A DNA stretch of 9,431 nt from Clostridium_Z sp040797585 (GCF_040797585.1 NZ_JBFNEO010000106.1:1-9431), one strand, 5' to 3'. Counted from the first letter of the stretch, positions 1 through 6,314 are shown. Numbers and translations are program-made. Notes: a model not told the origin generated them from the sequence alone.

Positions 1-113
1 AGTTAAATCTACTTATGAAAAGTCCCTTAATTACTTATTGTTCACAAATTGTTTAAGATTTATTTATATCAACTAGTCTAAATCTATATCCTTTCAATTT
101 TGCTGGACAGATA

Positions 114-1748
114 TTACATCATTCCGCCCATGCCGCCCATGCCACCCATTCCTGGCATAGCTGGTTCATTTTCTTCTGGTAAGTCAGTTACTACAGCTTC
201 TGTAGTAAGAATCATAGCAGCTATTGATGCAGCATTTTGAAGAGCTGATCTTGTTACTTTTGCTGGGTCAACTATACCTGATTCAATCATGTTAACATAT
301 CTCTCATTTAATGCGTCGAATCCAACGCCTTTTTCACTAGCTTTTACTTTTTCTACTATGATTGAGCCTTCTAATCCTGCATTTGCAGCGATTTGTCTAA
401 CTGGCTCCTCTAAAGCTCTTAAGATTATGCTAACTCCTGTCTTTTCATCTCCAGAAGTTGTATCTAATAATGCTTCAACTGCTGGGATTACATTTACTAA
501 TGCAACTCCACCACCTGATACTATACCTTCTTCTACTGCAGCTCTAGTAGCAGCTAAAGCGTCTTCAATTCTAAGTTTCTTTTCTTTTAATTCAGTTTCT
601 GTTGCTGCTCCAACTTGGATAACTGCAACTCCACCAGATAACTTAGCAAGTCTTTCTTGTAGTTTTTCTTTGTCAAATTCTGAAGTTGTCTCTTCTATTT
701 GAGCTTTTAATTGTCTAACTCTATCTTGAATAGCTTGGGCTTCTCCTGCACCATTTACTATTGTAGTGTTTTCTTTGTCAACTTTTACTGTTTGAGCCTT
801 TCCAAGCATATCTAATGTAGCTTCTTTTAAGTCATATCCTAATTCTTCTGATATAACTTCTCCACCTGTAAGAATAGCTATATCTCTTAGCATATCTTTT
901 CTTCTATCTCCAAATCCTGGTGCCTTAACTGCTACACAAGTAAATGTTCCTCTTAGCTTATTAACTACAAGAGTAGCCATTGCTTCCCCTTCTATGTCTT
1001 CAGCTATTATAAGTAATTTCTTACCTGCTTGAACTATTTGCTCAAGTACTGGTAATATATCTTGAATATTAGTTATCTTCTTATCTGTTATTAAGATAAA
1101 TGGATCATCTAAGTTAGATTCCATCTTCTCAGCATCTGTTACCATGTAAGGGCTTACATATCCTCTATCAAATTGCATTCCCTCAACAACATCTAGCTCT
1201 GTTCCCATGGATTTAGATTCTTCAATAGTTATAACTCCTTCGTTACCAACCTTCTCCATAGCATCTGCTATAAGCTTACCTATCTCTTCATCCGCAGCAG
1301 ATATAGATGCAACTCTTGCTATGTCTTCTTTTCCTTCTACTTGCTTAGAAAGGTTCTTAAGCTCTTCAACTGCTTTTTCTACAGCTTTATTTATACCCTT
1401 TCTTATAAGCATTGGGTTAGCTCCAGCTGTAACATTCTTTAAACCTTCTCTTACTATTGCTTGAGCAAGTAATGTAGCTGTTGTAGTTCCATCTCCTGCT
1501 ACATCATTTGTCTTAGTTGCAACTTCTTTAACAAGTTGAGCTCCCATATTTTCATATGCATCTTCAAGCTCTATTTCTCTTGCTATTGTAACACCATCGT
1601 TAGTTATTAATGGTGAACCAAATTTCTTATCTAATATTACGTTTCTTCCCTTTGGTCCTAAAGTAACCTTTACTGTGTTTGCAAGGATATCAACACCCTT
1701 TTGCATAGATCTTCTTGCTTCTTCACCTAATATTATGCTTTTAGCCAT
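114..1748 (-). CDS. groEL: 60-kDa chaperonin GroEL
   Basis: This is the large subunit of the type I chaperonin, a cytoplasmic double-ring ATPase that folds proteins inside a chamber capped by GroES. At 544 aa it has the normal family length. Visible signatures are the N-terminal VTLGPKGRNV nucleotide-binding segment (about residues 28-37), GDGTTTA at 85-91 with the catalytic Asp, KAPGFGDRRK in the apical domain, and a flexible GGM-repeat tail (GMGGMGGMGGMM) that reaches into the cavity. The ATG start is preceded by TAGGAGGGAA with good spacing. It lies 36 bp downstream of groES on the same strand with no promoter between, so the two form one operon under the CIRCE-controlled promoter. I see no convincing terminator hairpin in the 113 bases downstream, so the transcript may end outside the window. 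Identification is essentially certain. Confidence 0.99.
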   Translation of the reverse strand: MAKSIILGEEARRSMQKGVDILANTVKVTLGPKGRNVILDKKFGSPLITNDGVTIAREIELEDAYENMGAQLVKEVATKTNDVAGDGTTTATLLAQAIVREGLKNVTAGANPMLIRKGINKAVEKAVEELKNLSKQVEGKEDIARVASISAADEEIGKLIADAMEKVGNEGVITIEESKSMGTELDVVEGMQFDRGYVSPYMVTDAEKMESNLDDPFILITDKKITNIQDILPVLEQIVQAGKKLLIIAEDIEGEAMATLVVNKLRGTFTCVAVKAPGFGDRRKDMLRDIAILTGGEVISEELGYDLKEATLDMLGKAQTVKVDKENTTIVNGAGEAQAIQDRVRQLKAQIEETTSEFDKEKLQERLAKLSGGVAVIQVGAATETELKEKKLRIEDALAATRAAVEEGIVSGGGVALVNVIPAVEALLDTTSGDEKTGVSIILRALEEPVRQIAANAGLEGSIIVEKVKASEKGVGFDALNERYVNMIESGIVDPAKVTRSALQNAASIAAMILTTEAVVTDLPEENEPAMPGMGGMGGMGGMM

Positions 1749-1784
1749 TTAAAATTCCCTCCTAACAAATAAATAAATTTATAA

Positions 1785-2054
1785 TTATTCAACTACTGCT
1801 AATATATCTTCTTGTTTAACTATAATGTACTCATCAGCAGAAACTTTAACTTCTGTTCCAGCGTACTTAGAGAATAAAACCTTATCTCCAACCTTAACTT
1901 CCATAGTTACCTTTTCTGTTCCTGGTCCTACTGCAACAACCTCAGCCTCTTGTGGCTTTTCCTTTGCATTACCAGTAAGTATAATTCCGCCCTTTGTTAC
2001 TTCTTCTGCTTCTAATCTCTTTATAACTACTCTGTCTCCAAGTGGTCTTATCAT
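1785..2054 (-). CDS. groES: 10-kDa co-chaperonin GroES
   Basis: This is the heptameric lid of the GroEL chamber; it binds the GroEL apical domains in the presence of ATP. The protein is 89 aa, slightly shorter than the E. coli protein but normal for clostridia. It opens with the family hallmark IRPLGDRVVIK, followed by the mobile loop (about residues 17-34, with the GGIIL anchor at 22-26) that contacts GroEL, then EAEVVAVGPG and the GDKVLFSKYAGTEVK segment. The start is set by a strong GGAGGGG (2066 down to 2060) five bases before the ATG. It is the first gene of the groES-groEL operon, directly downstream of the CIRCE element, so it is expected to be heat-inducible through HrcA. Confidence 0.99.
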   Translation of the reverse strand: MIRPLGDRVVIKRLEAEEVTKGGIILTGNAKEKPQEAEVVAVGPGTEKVTMEVKVGDKVLFSKYAGTEVKVSADEYIIVKQEDILAVVE

Positions 2055-2109
2055 GGTTACCCCTCCTTAAATATATATAATAATATTAATATACTGTTTT
2101 ACATATCTG

Positions 2110-2136
2110 TTAGCACTCTATAGTGTTGAGTGCTAA
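2110..2136 (-). promoter_or_regulatory. CIRCE operator (HrcA binding site)
   Basis: A perfect inverted repeat, TTAGCACTC, nine bases, then GAGTGCTAA, matches the CIRCE consensus at every arm position. It lies just downstream of the predicted groES transcription start (about +4 to +30), where HrcA blocks transcription and where the element also falls in the mRNA leader. HrcA itself is not encoded in the window. No CtsR-type heptad repeat was seen nearby, so HrcA looks like the main heat-shock control. Confidence 0.97.
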
Positions 2137-2146
2137 TACACCTATA

Positions 2147-2175
2147 ATGATAAAGTATTATTAAGGTTACTTCAA
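2147..2175 (-). promoter_or_regulatory. Vegetative (sigma-A type) promoter of groES-groEL
   Basis: On the minus strand, TTGAAG (2175 to 2170) and TATCAT (2152 to 2147) are separated by exactly 17 bases, giving a near-consensus -35/-10 pair. Transcription should start near 2140, immediately before the CIRCE element. The arrangement agrees with a housekeeping promoter repressed by HrcA rather than one using an alternative heat-shock sigma factor. Confidence 0.8.
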
Positions 2176-2361
2176 ATTTAACAAATTATCTTAAAATTTG
2201 ATTATAGGCTCTATACTTCGTTTTTTTGCCATTATTAGCTTAAAGCTCATTTTTTCATTATTTTATTTAAAAAATCTTATGTTTTTATGTTTATATATGC
2301 TCTTTCTTAATTTTCTCATATTATTATTTCCAAAACTCTATTTAATATATATAAATTTTTA

Positions 2362-2494
2362 TATAATAACTTTATATAGATAAACTCTCTCAGAATTCAA
2401 CCTTTGAATACGCTTTAAATAATGTTGGCCGGTGATTTAATTTTAATTGTCATGTGGTTTATCTAGAAAAAACTATAACTTAATTTAAGAGGAG
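2362..2494 (+). promoter_or_regulatory. Putative promoter -10 and folded leader of the DUF1461 gene
   Basis: The stretch between the groES promoter and the gene at 2508 is mostly featureless AT-rich DNA. A TATAAT at 2362-2367 would place a start near 2374, though the -35 is weak (TATTTA at best). Right after it comes a possible closed RNA fold. TAGATAAAC (2377-2385) pairs with GTTTATCTA (2457-2465); inside are ATTCAA/TTGAAT (2395-2400 with 2404-2409) and TTAAAT/ATTTAA (2415-2420 with 2435-2440), which encloses a GC-rich loop, GTTGGCCGGTG. This is shaped like a three-way junction. It matches no riboswitch class I know, and pairings of this length can arise by chance in AT-rich DNA. The ribosome binding site AGAGGAG is at 2488-2494. 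Confidence 0.3.
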
Positions 2495-2507
2495 TTTTAA
2501 TAATTAA

Positions 2508-3134
2508 ATGAAAAAATTATTATTTTTATTAGGTGTATTATGTATGTGTCTTGCTATTATATCTTCTAGTATAACAATAGCTATAAGATTTAAGCCTTTA
2601 TTCTTGTATGATGTTAAAAAGTTTGATTTACCAAATACTGTTGGTCTTAGCTATGATAAAGTAGTTAAAAACTACGATGAACTTATGGAATACTTAAATA
2701 ATAAAAATATTTCTACTCTCTCCATGTCAGATTTTAAAAGCTCTAAAGAAGGACTAATACATTTTGAAGAAGTTAAAAGGTTATTTCACATAAATTATTC
2801 TATTAATATTGTTTCTCTTATACTATCTTTTATATTCTTAATGTACCTATTTAGAAATGGACTAACAAATAAACTAAAAAAGCCTCTTATTGTAATATTT
2901 TTATGTCCAATTATATTAGTATCTATCTTGCTTTTAAATTTTGATAAAGCCTTTAATCTATTTCATGGGGTCTTCTTTAGAAATAACTATTGGCTCTTTG
3001 ATCCAGACCTTGACCCTATTATAAATATTTTACCTCAAGAATTTTTTATGCATAGCTTTATACTGATTATATTATTAATAGAGGTATTTACCTTAGGTCT
3101 TTTAATATTAACTAAAGTGTTTAAAAGAAAATAA
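2508..3134 (+). CDS. DUF1461/TIGR01906 integral membrane protein, Lit-like lipoprotein transacylase
   Basis: A 208-aa membrane protein with four predicted helices (about residues 5-27, 97-115, 126-144 and 182-203) and two outer loops. The family is recognised from HFEEVKRLF (85-93) in the first loop and LFHGVFF...NNYWLFDPDLDP...ILPQEFF (151-180) in the second. This combination is typical of TIGR01906/DUF1461. Members from Enterococcus and Bacillus were shown to be Lit, which moves an acyl chain from the lipid moiety to the N-terminal cysteine of lipoproteins, giving lyso-form lipoproteins with weaker TLR2 signalling. His85 and His153 are the obvious candidate active-site residues. Applying that activity here is inference, because the family is broad. 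The ATG is the first possible start, since an in-frame TAA directly precedes it. Its AGAGGAG site lies 13 bases upstream, a long spacing that may lower translation. The gene stands alone and divergent from groES. Confidence 0.8.
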   Translation: MKKLLFLLGVLCMCLAIISSSITIAIRFKPLFLYDVKKFDLPNTVGLSYDKVVKNYDELMEYLNNKNISTLSMSDFKSSKEGLIHFEEVKRLFHINYSINIVSLILSFIFLMYLFRNGLTNKLKKPLIVIFLCPIILVSILLLNFDKAFNLFHGVFFRNNYWLFDPDLDPIINILPQEFFMHSFILIILLIEVFTLGLLILTKVFKRK

Positions 3135-3181
3135 AGAACAGAAAGTCTTTACAGCTATATTATCTATTACTCTTATTCTCT

Positions 3182-3234
3182 ATTGTTAAATATACAAATA
3201 TATAAAAATTCTATTTGTATTTCAATAATTTTTA
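3182..3234 (+). terminator. Possible intrinsic terminator of the DUF1461 gene
   Basis: ATACAAATA (3192-3200) and TATTTGTAT (3212-3220) form a perfect 9-bp stem around an 11-base loop. ATTG/CAAT (3182-3185 with 3223-3226) extend it outward across an internal loop, and AATTTTTAT follows. It lies about 50 bases after the stop codon. The stem is almost all A-T pairs, so it is weak for a terminator. Confidence 0.4.
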
Positions 3235-3319
3235 TAAGATCATATAAAACCTAAATTCCCAGTTGTAAAAATATAATATTACATTATATTAGGGGCTAAA
3301 TTTATATATTATTAATGAA

Positions 3320-3363
3320 TTAAGGATTTGTTACTAAAAATTACTTTAGTAGCAAATCCTTAA
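3320..3363. terminator. Long hairpin between convergent genes, possible bidirectional terminator
   Basis: TTAAGGATTTG (3320-3330) pairs with CAAATCCTTAA (3353-3363), and TACTAAA (3332-3338) with TTTAGTA (3345-3351), around a six-base loop. The remaining position is T3331 opposite G3352, a U-G wobble in plus-strand RNA and an A-C mismatch in minus-strand RNA, so the 19-bp stem is continuous only in a plus transcript. It lies 52 bases beyond the hydrogenase stop and about 185 beyond the DUF1461 stop. Neither side has a good U-run, which is why the orientation and function stay open. Confidence 0.5.
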
Positions 3364-3414
3364 ATTATTCATATATTCCCTTAAATTTTATATAAATATT
3401 AATTATTTTTATCC

Positions 3415-4908
3415 TTAATGTCTTTCTAAATTCAATTTACAATACTCTTCAATCTTCTCATTTGATAACACAGACTTTTTAGTGGCCTCATTATTGAATT
3501 TATTCATAACAGGCTTCCCCTTTAATTGAGATACAAGATTTCCTGGACCTCCTATACAGCCTCCCATACAAATCATGCCTTCAATAAAATTTCCACCAAG
3601 TTTAAGTACCTTAGCCATGGTCATAGCTTTCTTAACTTCAGCACCACCACTAACTTTAATAGGCTTAAATTCAATATCTATCCCACTATCTTTTATATAG
3701 TTTTCTATAGCTGCCGTAAGTCCCCCCCCTGCAGCGAATCCTCTTCCATAAATAGATCCATCATCTATAATCTCTCCCTTAAAGCTCTGTACATCTATAT
3801 TAAAGGCATCTAATAAAGCATACAGCTCTTCAAAAGTTAAAACATATTCAATATCTCCTCTAAGTTCACTTCTCAATACCTCCATCTTTTTAGCTGTACA
3901 AGGTCCAATAAACACTATTTTTGCCTTATGATCCTTAGATTTTATATATCTAGCTGTAGCTATCATAGGAGATACAGTAGTAGATATATGTTTTGCTTCT
4001 GAGCTGAACATAACTTCTATATATTTCATAAAACCTGGACAACAAGAACTAGTCATGTAATTGCTCTCTTCCTTCATCCTATGAACAAATTCATTACTTT
4101 CTGCCGCAGTAACTGCATCAGCTCCTTCTGCTACTTCCTGCATTGTAACAAATCCTAATTTTTTAACCGCTTCTTTTACTTGAGCCATGGTTGTTTTAAT
4201 ACCAAATTGACCTCCTATAGCAGGTGCAACTATGGCATATAATCTCTCACCTTTAGAAATATCTCTAGCTACTTGTCCAATAGAACTTTTATCCATTATG
4301 GCTCCGAAAGGACAAGCTGCCATACAATTTCCACAATTTATACAGAGACTTTCATCAATTATAGCTTTTTTATCCTCTGAATTCTTATTAAAACTTATAG
4401 CTCCTGTTGGACATATAGCTTTACATGGTCTACCAACTACAGAGATAGCATCGTAAGGGCAAGCCTTTTTGCACATTCCACATTCTCTACATTTACTGTC
4501 ATCTATATAAGCTTTCCCATCTACTCTAGATACGCATTTAGCTGGACATACTTCCATACATTTATGAGATATACATCCACGACAAGCATTAGTTACCCAG
4601 TATTTCTTTGTGGGGCATCTATCACAAGCTTCATCTATTACATAAATTATTTGATCACTATTAGAGATATCATAAAATTCCTCACTATTATCTTTAGTAC
4701 TATTAGAGCTTAAAATTTTAACTGTATCTAATATAACCTTTTTTTCTTTATTCACTGTTTCCCTGTAATGAGGTTCCTGGTCTTGAAATATTATCCCTGG
4801 TATTTTTATAAGCTCTTCTTTTCTAAGCTTACCATCTCTTCCAAGACAAGCTATATTTTTTAAAATATGATGTTTGAATCTTTTTAATTCAGTTTCAAAT
4901 GTAAGCAT
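3415..4908 (-). CDS. Monomeric ferredoxin-type [FeFe]-hydrogenase, group B-like
   Basis: This enzyme reduces protons with electrons from ferredoxin (or oxidises H2) in the cytoplasm. The 497-aa protein has an uncharacterised N-terminus (1-90), then Cys-rich iron-sulfur segments: C109/112/117/121, C140/143/146/150, C162/166 and C189/192/195/199, with extra Cys95, 98 and 125. No plant-type [2Fe-2S] domain is present. The H-cluster domain follows: L1 SSCCPGF (287-293), L2 GPCTAKKME (335-343), L3 MICMGGCIGGPG (445-456). Cys290, 337, 447 and 451 match the four cluster ligands and Cys289 the proton-relay Cys. Relative to the classic CpI type, Met before the L2 Cys is Gly, the L1 Trp is Phe, and L3 ends GGPG. 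These changes suggest the group B (CpIII-like) branch, which is my inference. GGAGGGG seven bases before ATG fixes the start. The HydE, HydF and HydG maturases are not in the window. The gene has its own promoter and appears monocistronic. Confidence 0.95.
   Translation of the reverse strand: MLTFETELKRFKHHILKNIACLGRDGKLRKEELIKIPGIIFQDQEPHYRETVNKEKKVILDTVKILSSNSTKDNSEEFYDISNSDQIIYVIDEACDRCPTKKYWVTNACRGCISHKCMEVCPAKCVSRVDGKAYIDDSKCRECGMCKKACPYDAISVVGRPCKAICPTGAISFNKNSEDKKAIIDESLCINCGNCMAACPFGAIMDKSSIGQVARDISKGERLYAIVAPAIGGQFGIKTTMAQVKEAVKKLGFVTMQEVAEGADAVTAAESNEFVHRMKEESNYMTSSCCPGFMKYIEVMFSSEAKHISTTVSPMIATARYIKSKDHKAKIVFIGPCTAKKMEVLRSELRGDIEYVLTFEELYALLDAFNIDVQSFKGEIIDDGSIYGRGFAAGGGLTAAIENYIKDSGIDIEFKPIKVSGGAEVKKAMTMAKVLKLGGNFIEGMICMGGCIGGPGNLVSQLKGKPVMNKFNNEATKKSVLSNEKIEEYCKLNLERH
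3722..3729 (-). repeat. Homopolymeric G8 tract inside the hydrogenase gene
   Basis: Eight consecutive C on the plus strand (G in the coding strand) encode Gly394-Gly396 of the hydrogenase as GGG GGG GGA. Glycine in this genome is otherwise mostly GGA or GGT, so the run stands out. It lies between the L2 and L3 H-cluster motifs; a one-base slip would remove the last two cluster ligands. Confidence 0.9.
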
Positions 4909-4958
4909 AATTATACCCCTCCAACAAAATTTTAAAACTTTTTCCCCTCTGTTTCAAA

Positions 4959-4966
4959 ATCGCGAT
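4959..4966. promoter_or_regulatory. CpG-rich palindrome in the hydrogenase leader
   Basis: ATCGCGAT is an eight-base perfect palindrome with two CpG steps in otherwise AT-rich DNA. It lies about 35-42 bases downstream of the predicted start of the hydrogenase transcript. CTGT and ACAG flank it on the minus strand at unequal distances (three and six bases), giving an imperfect larger dyad. It could be an operator; no known regulator is assigned. Confidence 0.3.
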
Positions 4967-5007
4967 GTTACAGTTTATCCAAGTAAAATCAAACTATTTC
5001 TATTCAT

Positions 5008-5038
5008 ATTATAACAGAAAACATTTACAAAGTAACAA
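5008..5038 (-). promoter_or_regulatory. Extended -10 promoter of the hydrogenase gene
   Basis: On the minus strand TGTTATAAT gives a perfect TATAAT (5013 to 5008) with the extended TGn. The -35 is poor: TTACTT at 16 bases or TTGTTA at 19. Extended -10 promoters tolerate this. The start would be near 5001, leaving a leader of about 90 bases. Confidence 0.7.
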
Positions 5039-5078
5039 AACTAATTTTGCTACTTTTCACTGAATTAATAGTAATATT

Positions 5079-5096
5079 TTGTTAAAATAATAACTT
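5079..5096 (+). promoter_or_regulatory. Weak Rex-like dyad upstream of the hydrogenase promoter
   Basis: TTGTTAA at 5079-5085, four bases, then ATAACTT matches 11 of 14 fixed positions of the redox repressor Rex operator TTGTTAA-N4-TTAACAA. The left arm is perfect and the right arm is degenerate. It lies roughly 80-95 bases upstream of the predicted start, far for direct repression, in AT-rich DNA where partial matches are common. Confidence 0.2.
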
Positions 5097-5120
5097 TTTT
5101 AAATTATTCCTATCAATAAT

Positions 5121-5163
5121 TTAAAATTAAAAGACTCCTTCTATAAAATTATAGAAGAAGTCT
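5121..5163 (-). terminator. Intrinsic terminator of ogg
   Basis: AGACT (5132-5136) pairs with AGTCT (5159-5163), and CTTCTAT (5138-5144) with ATAGAAG (5151-5157), around AAAATT, with one mismatch in the stem. On the minus strand a run TTTAATTTTAA follows. It begins 59 bases after the ogg stop and lies upstream of the hydrogenase promoter, so it separates the two transcripts. A plus-strand T-run (AATTTTT) follows the other side, so it could work both ways. Confidence 0.8.
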
Positions 5164-5221
5164 AATTTTTCAAATTTTACCTTTATTTTATCTTAATCAA
5201 CATTAAAATCTTTAATATTAT

Positions 5222-6145
5222 CTATACCTTAATATTATTTTCTCTTGCATAGTAAAAAAGATATTGCTGAGCAAAACCTGATAAGTTATCAAACTTCTCC
5301 CTTGCAAAGTCCCTCATTTTCTTTAATGAAACATCTGGAGCTAAATAGAAATGTTGCATTGCTCTCTTAACCCATACATCCACTGGAAAAGCTGAATATT
5401 TCTCCATGGAGAAAAGCATAATACAATCTGCAACCTTTGGTCCAATTCCTGAAAAATTTTGAAGAGCCTTATGGCATTCATCATCACTTAATGCCTTTAT
5501 GTAATTTAAATCCCAATTAATCTCTTCTCCTAAGGATATATTATCTTCTTTTACTCCATTCTTAAAGTTATATATTTTCTTTACAGTATCATATATGTAT
5601 TTTGCTCTAAAACCTACTCCACATTCTTCAATCTCCTCTAAGGATACTTTACTAAAGTCCTCTAACGTCGGAAAGGCATAGTATGTTTTTCCCTTATATG
5701 AAAGAGTTTTACCCCATTTGCTACTTATGGTATTAATAGCCTTTCTTATCATAGGTATTCTGTTGTTAGCTGATATAATAAAACTAATCACCATCTCAAA
5801 AGGATCTTGTTTTAGTAACCTTATACCGTGACCAAACTCCACAGATTTTTTTAAGATTTCATCCTTAGAAAGTTCATCCTTTATAGCAGTATAATCTCTA
5901 TTTAAGTCAAAAAATTCAAGCCATATGTTCTCAAAATCATCTTTAGTAGCGTTATAAAGATAAACATCACTACCTTTTTTCTCTACCTCTATGACACGTT
6001 GAAAAGCAACTCCTATGTAGTTTCCATTTTCTTGTCTTTCCCACCTAAAGCATTGACCACAATCAAAAATATGAGGAAGTTCAAAGTTTTTTACTTCCTT
6101 TATTATAATTCCTTCATTGAATTCTTCTATATTATTAAAATCCAT
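5222..6145 (-). CDS. ogg: 8-oxoguanine DNA glycosylase/AP lyase (Ogg, clostridial type)
   Basis: This base-excision repair enzyme removes 8-oxoguanine from oxidised DNA and can nick the resulting abasic site. At 307 aa it has an OGG N-terminal domain with GQCFRW (30-35) and a helix-hairpin-helix GPD domain with FSGIGPKVADC (231-241). Lys237 and Asp256 (FPVDVW) match human OGG1 Lys249 and Asp268, the Schiff-base lysine and catalytic aspartate. Gly30, Gln293 and Phe297 align with human Gly42, Gln315 and Phe319, which read 8-oxoG. In ANNRIPMI, Asn127 and Asn128 are kept, but human Arg154 is Met132, as in the characterised C. acetobutylicum Ogg, where this goes with relaxed choice of the opposite base. 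AGAAGGTG five bases before ATG supports the start. It is a single gene with its own promoter, a long leader and a terminator. Confidence 0.96.
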   Translation of the reverse strand: MDFNNIEEFNEGIIIKEVKNFELPHIFDCGQCFRWERQENGNYIGVAFQRVIEVEKKGSDVYLYNATKDDFENIWLEFFDLNRDYTAIKDELSKDEILKKSVEFGHGIRLLKQDPFEMVISFIISANNRIPMIRKAINTISSKWGKTLSYKGKTYYAFPTLEDFSKVSLEEIEECGVGFRAKYIYDTVKKIYNFKNGVKEDNISLGEEINWDLNYIKALSDDECHKALQNFSGIGPKVADCIMLFSMEKYSAFPVDVWVKRAMQHFYLAPDVSLKKMRDFAREKFDNLSGFAQQYLFYYARENNIKV

Positions 6146-6308
6146 ATCTTCACCTTCTTAATTAATAATTTGTCTGATGGCTAATAGCTCGTAACACTCT
6201 CATCCTATTAAAAGGTGGTGGAGAACAGTTACTACACCCCTAGATTAACTCATCTAACCTTTAGATGGTTGAAAGAACACCATTTAAAGGAAGATTCGTT
6301 CTATCTTA
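6146..6308 (-). promoter_or_regulatory. Long structured 5' leader of ogg, possible translational switch
   Basis: Transcription from the predicted promoter would give a ~160-nt leader with many pairings. In minus-strand order these are AAGAT/ATCTT near the 5' end; CCTTTA-AUGGU pairing with ACCAU-UAAAGG (6290-6258); and an alternative hairpin CATCTAA-AGG-TTAGATG (6267-6251) that shares bases with the previous one, so only one can form. Next, GGGGTG (6240-6235) can pair with CACC of CCACCACCTTTT (6221-6210), and TAATAG can pair with CTATTA further on. The same CACCTTTT (6217-6210) can instead pair over eight bases (one G-U) with the ribosome binding site AGAAGGTG (6158-6151). That layout resembles a translation-controlling switch. 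No T-box, S-box, TPP, lysine or purine consensus is visible. One wobble in the first large hairpin favours the plus strand, so an antisense or plus RNA cannot be excluded. Confidence 0.45.
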
Positions 6309-6314
6309 GTTACT

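Noticed and set aside
1..113. Terminator or gene downstream of groEL
   Set aside because: Only short, weak A-T pairings were found, with no stable stem plus T-run and no coding frame with a ribosome binding site.
289..702. Plus-strand open frame opposite groEL
   Set aside because: Shadow of the groEL coding sequence: no ribosome binding site and a low-complexity S/A/T/P-rich translation.
2198..2383. 61-codon hydrophobic reading frame on the plus strand with a TTG start
   Set aside because: No ribosome binding site, composition is only what AT-rich DNA gives (L, I, F, Y), and it ends where the predicted leader of the next gene begins. Not supported as a gene.
4178..4200. Possible frame disruption within the long Cys-rich part of the hydrogenase
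   Set aside because: The frame is open from ATG to stop with all expected motifs in order; no disruption is present.
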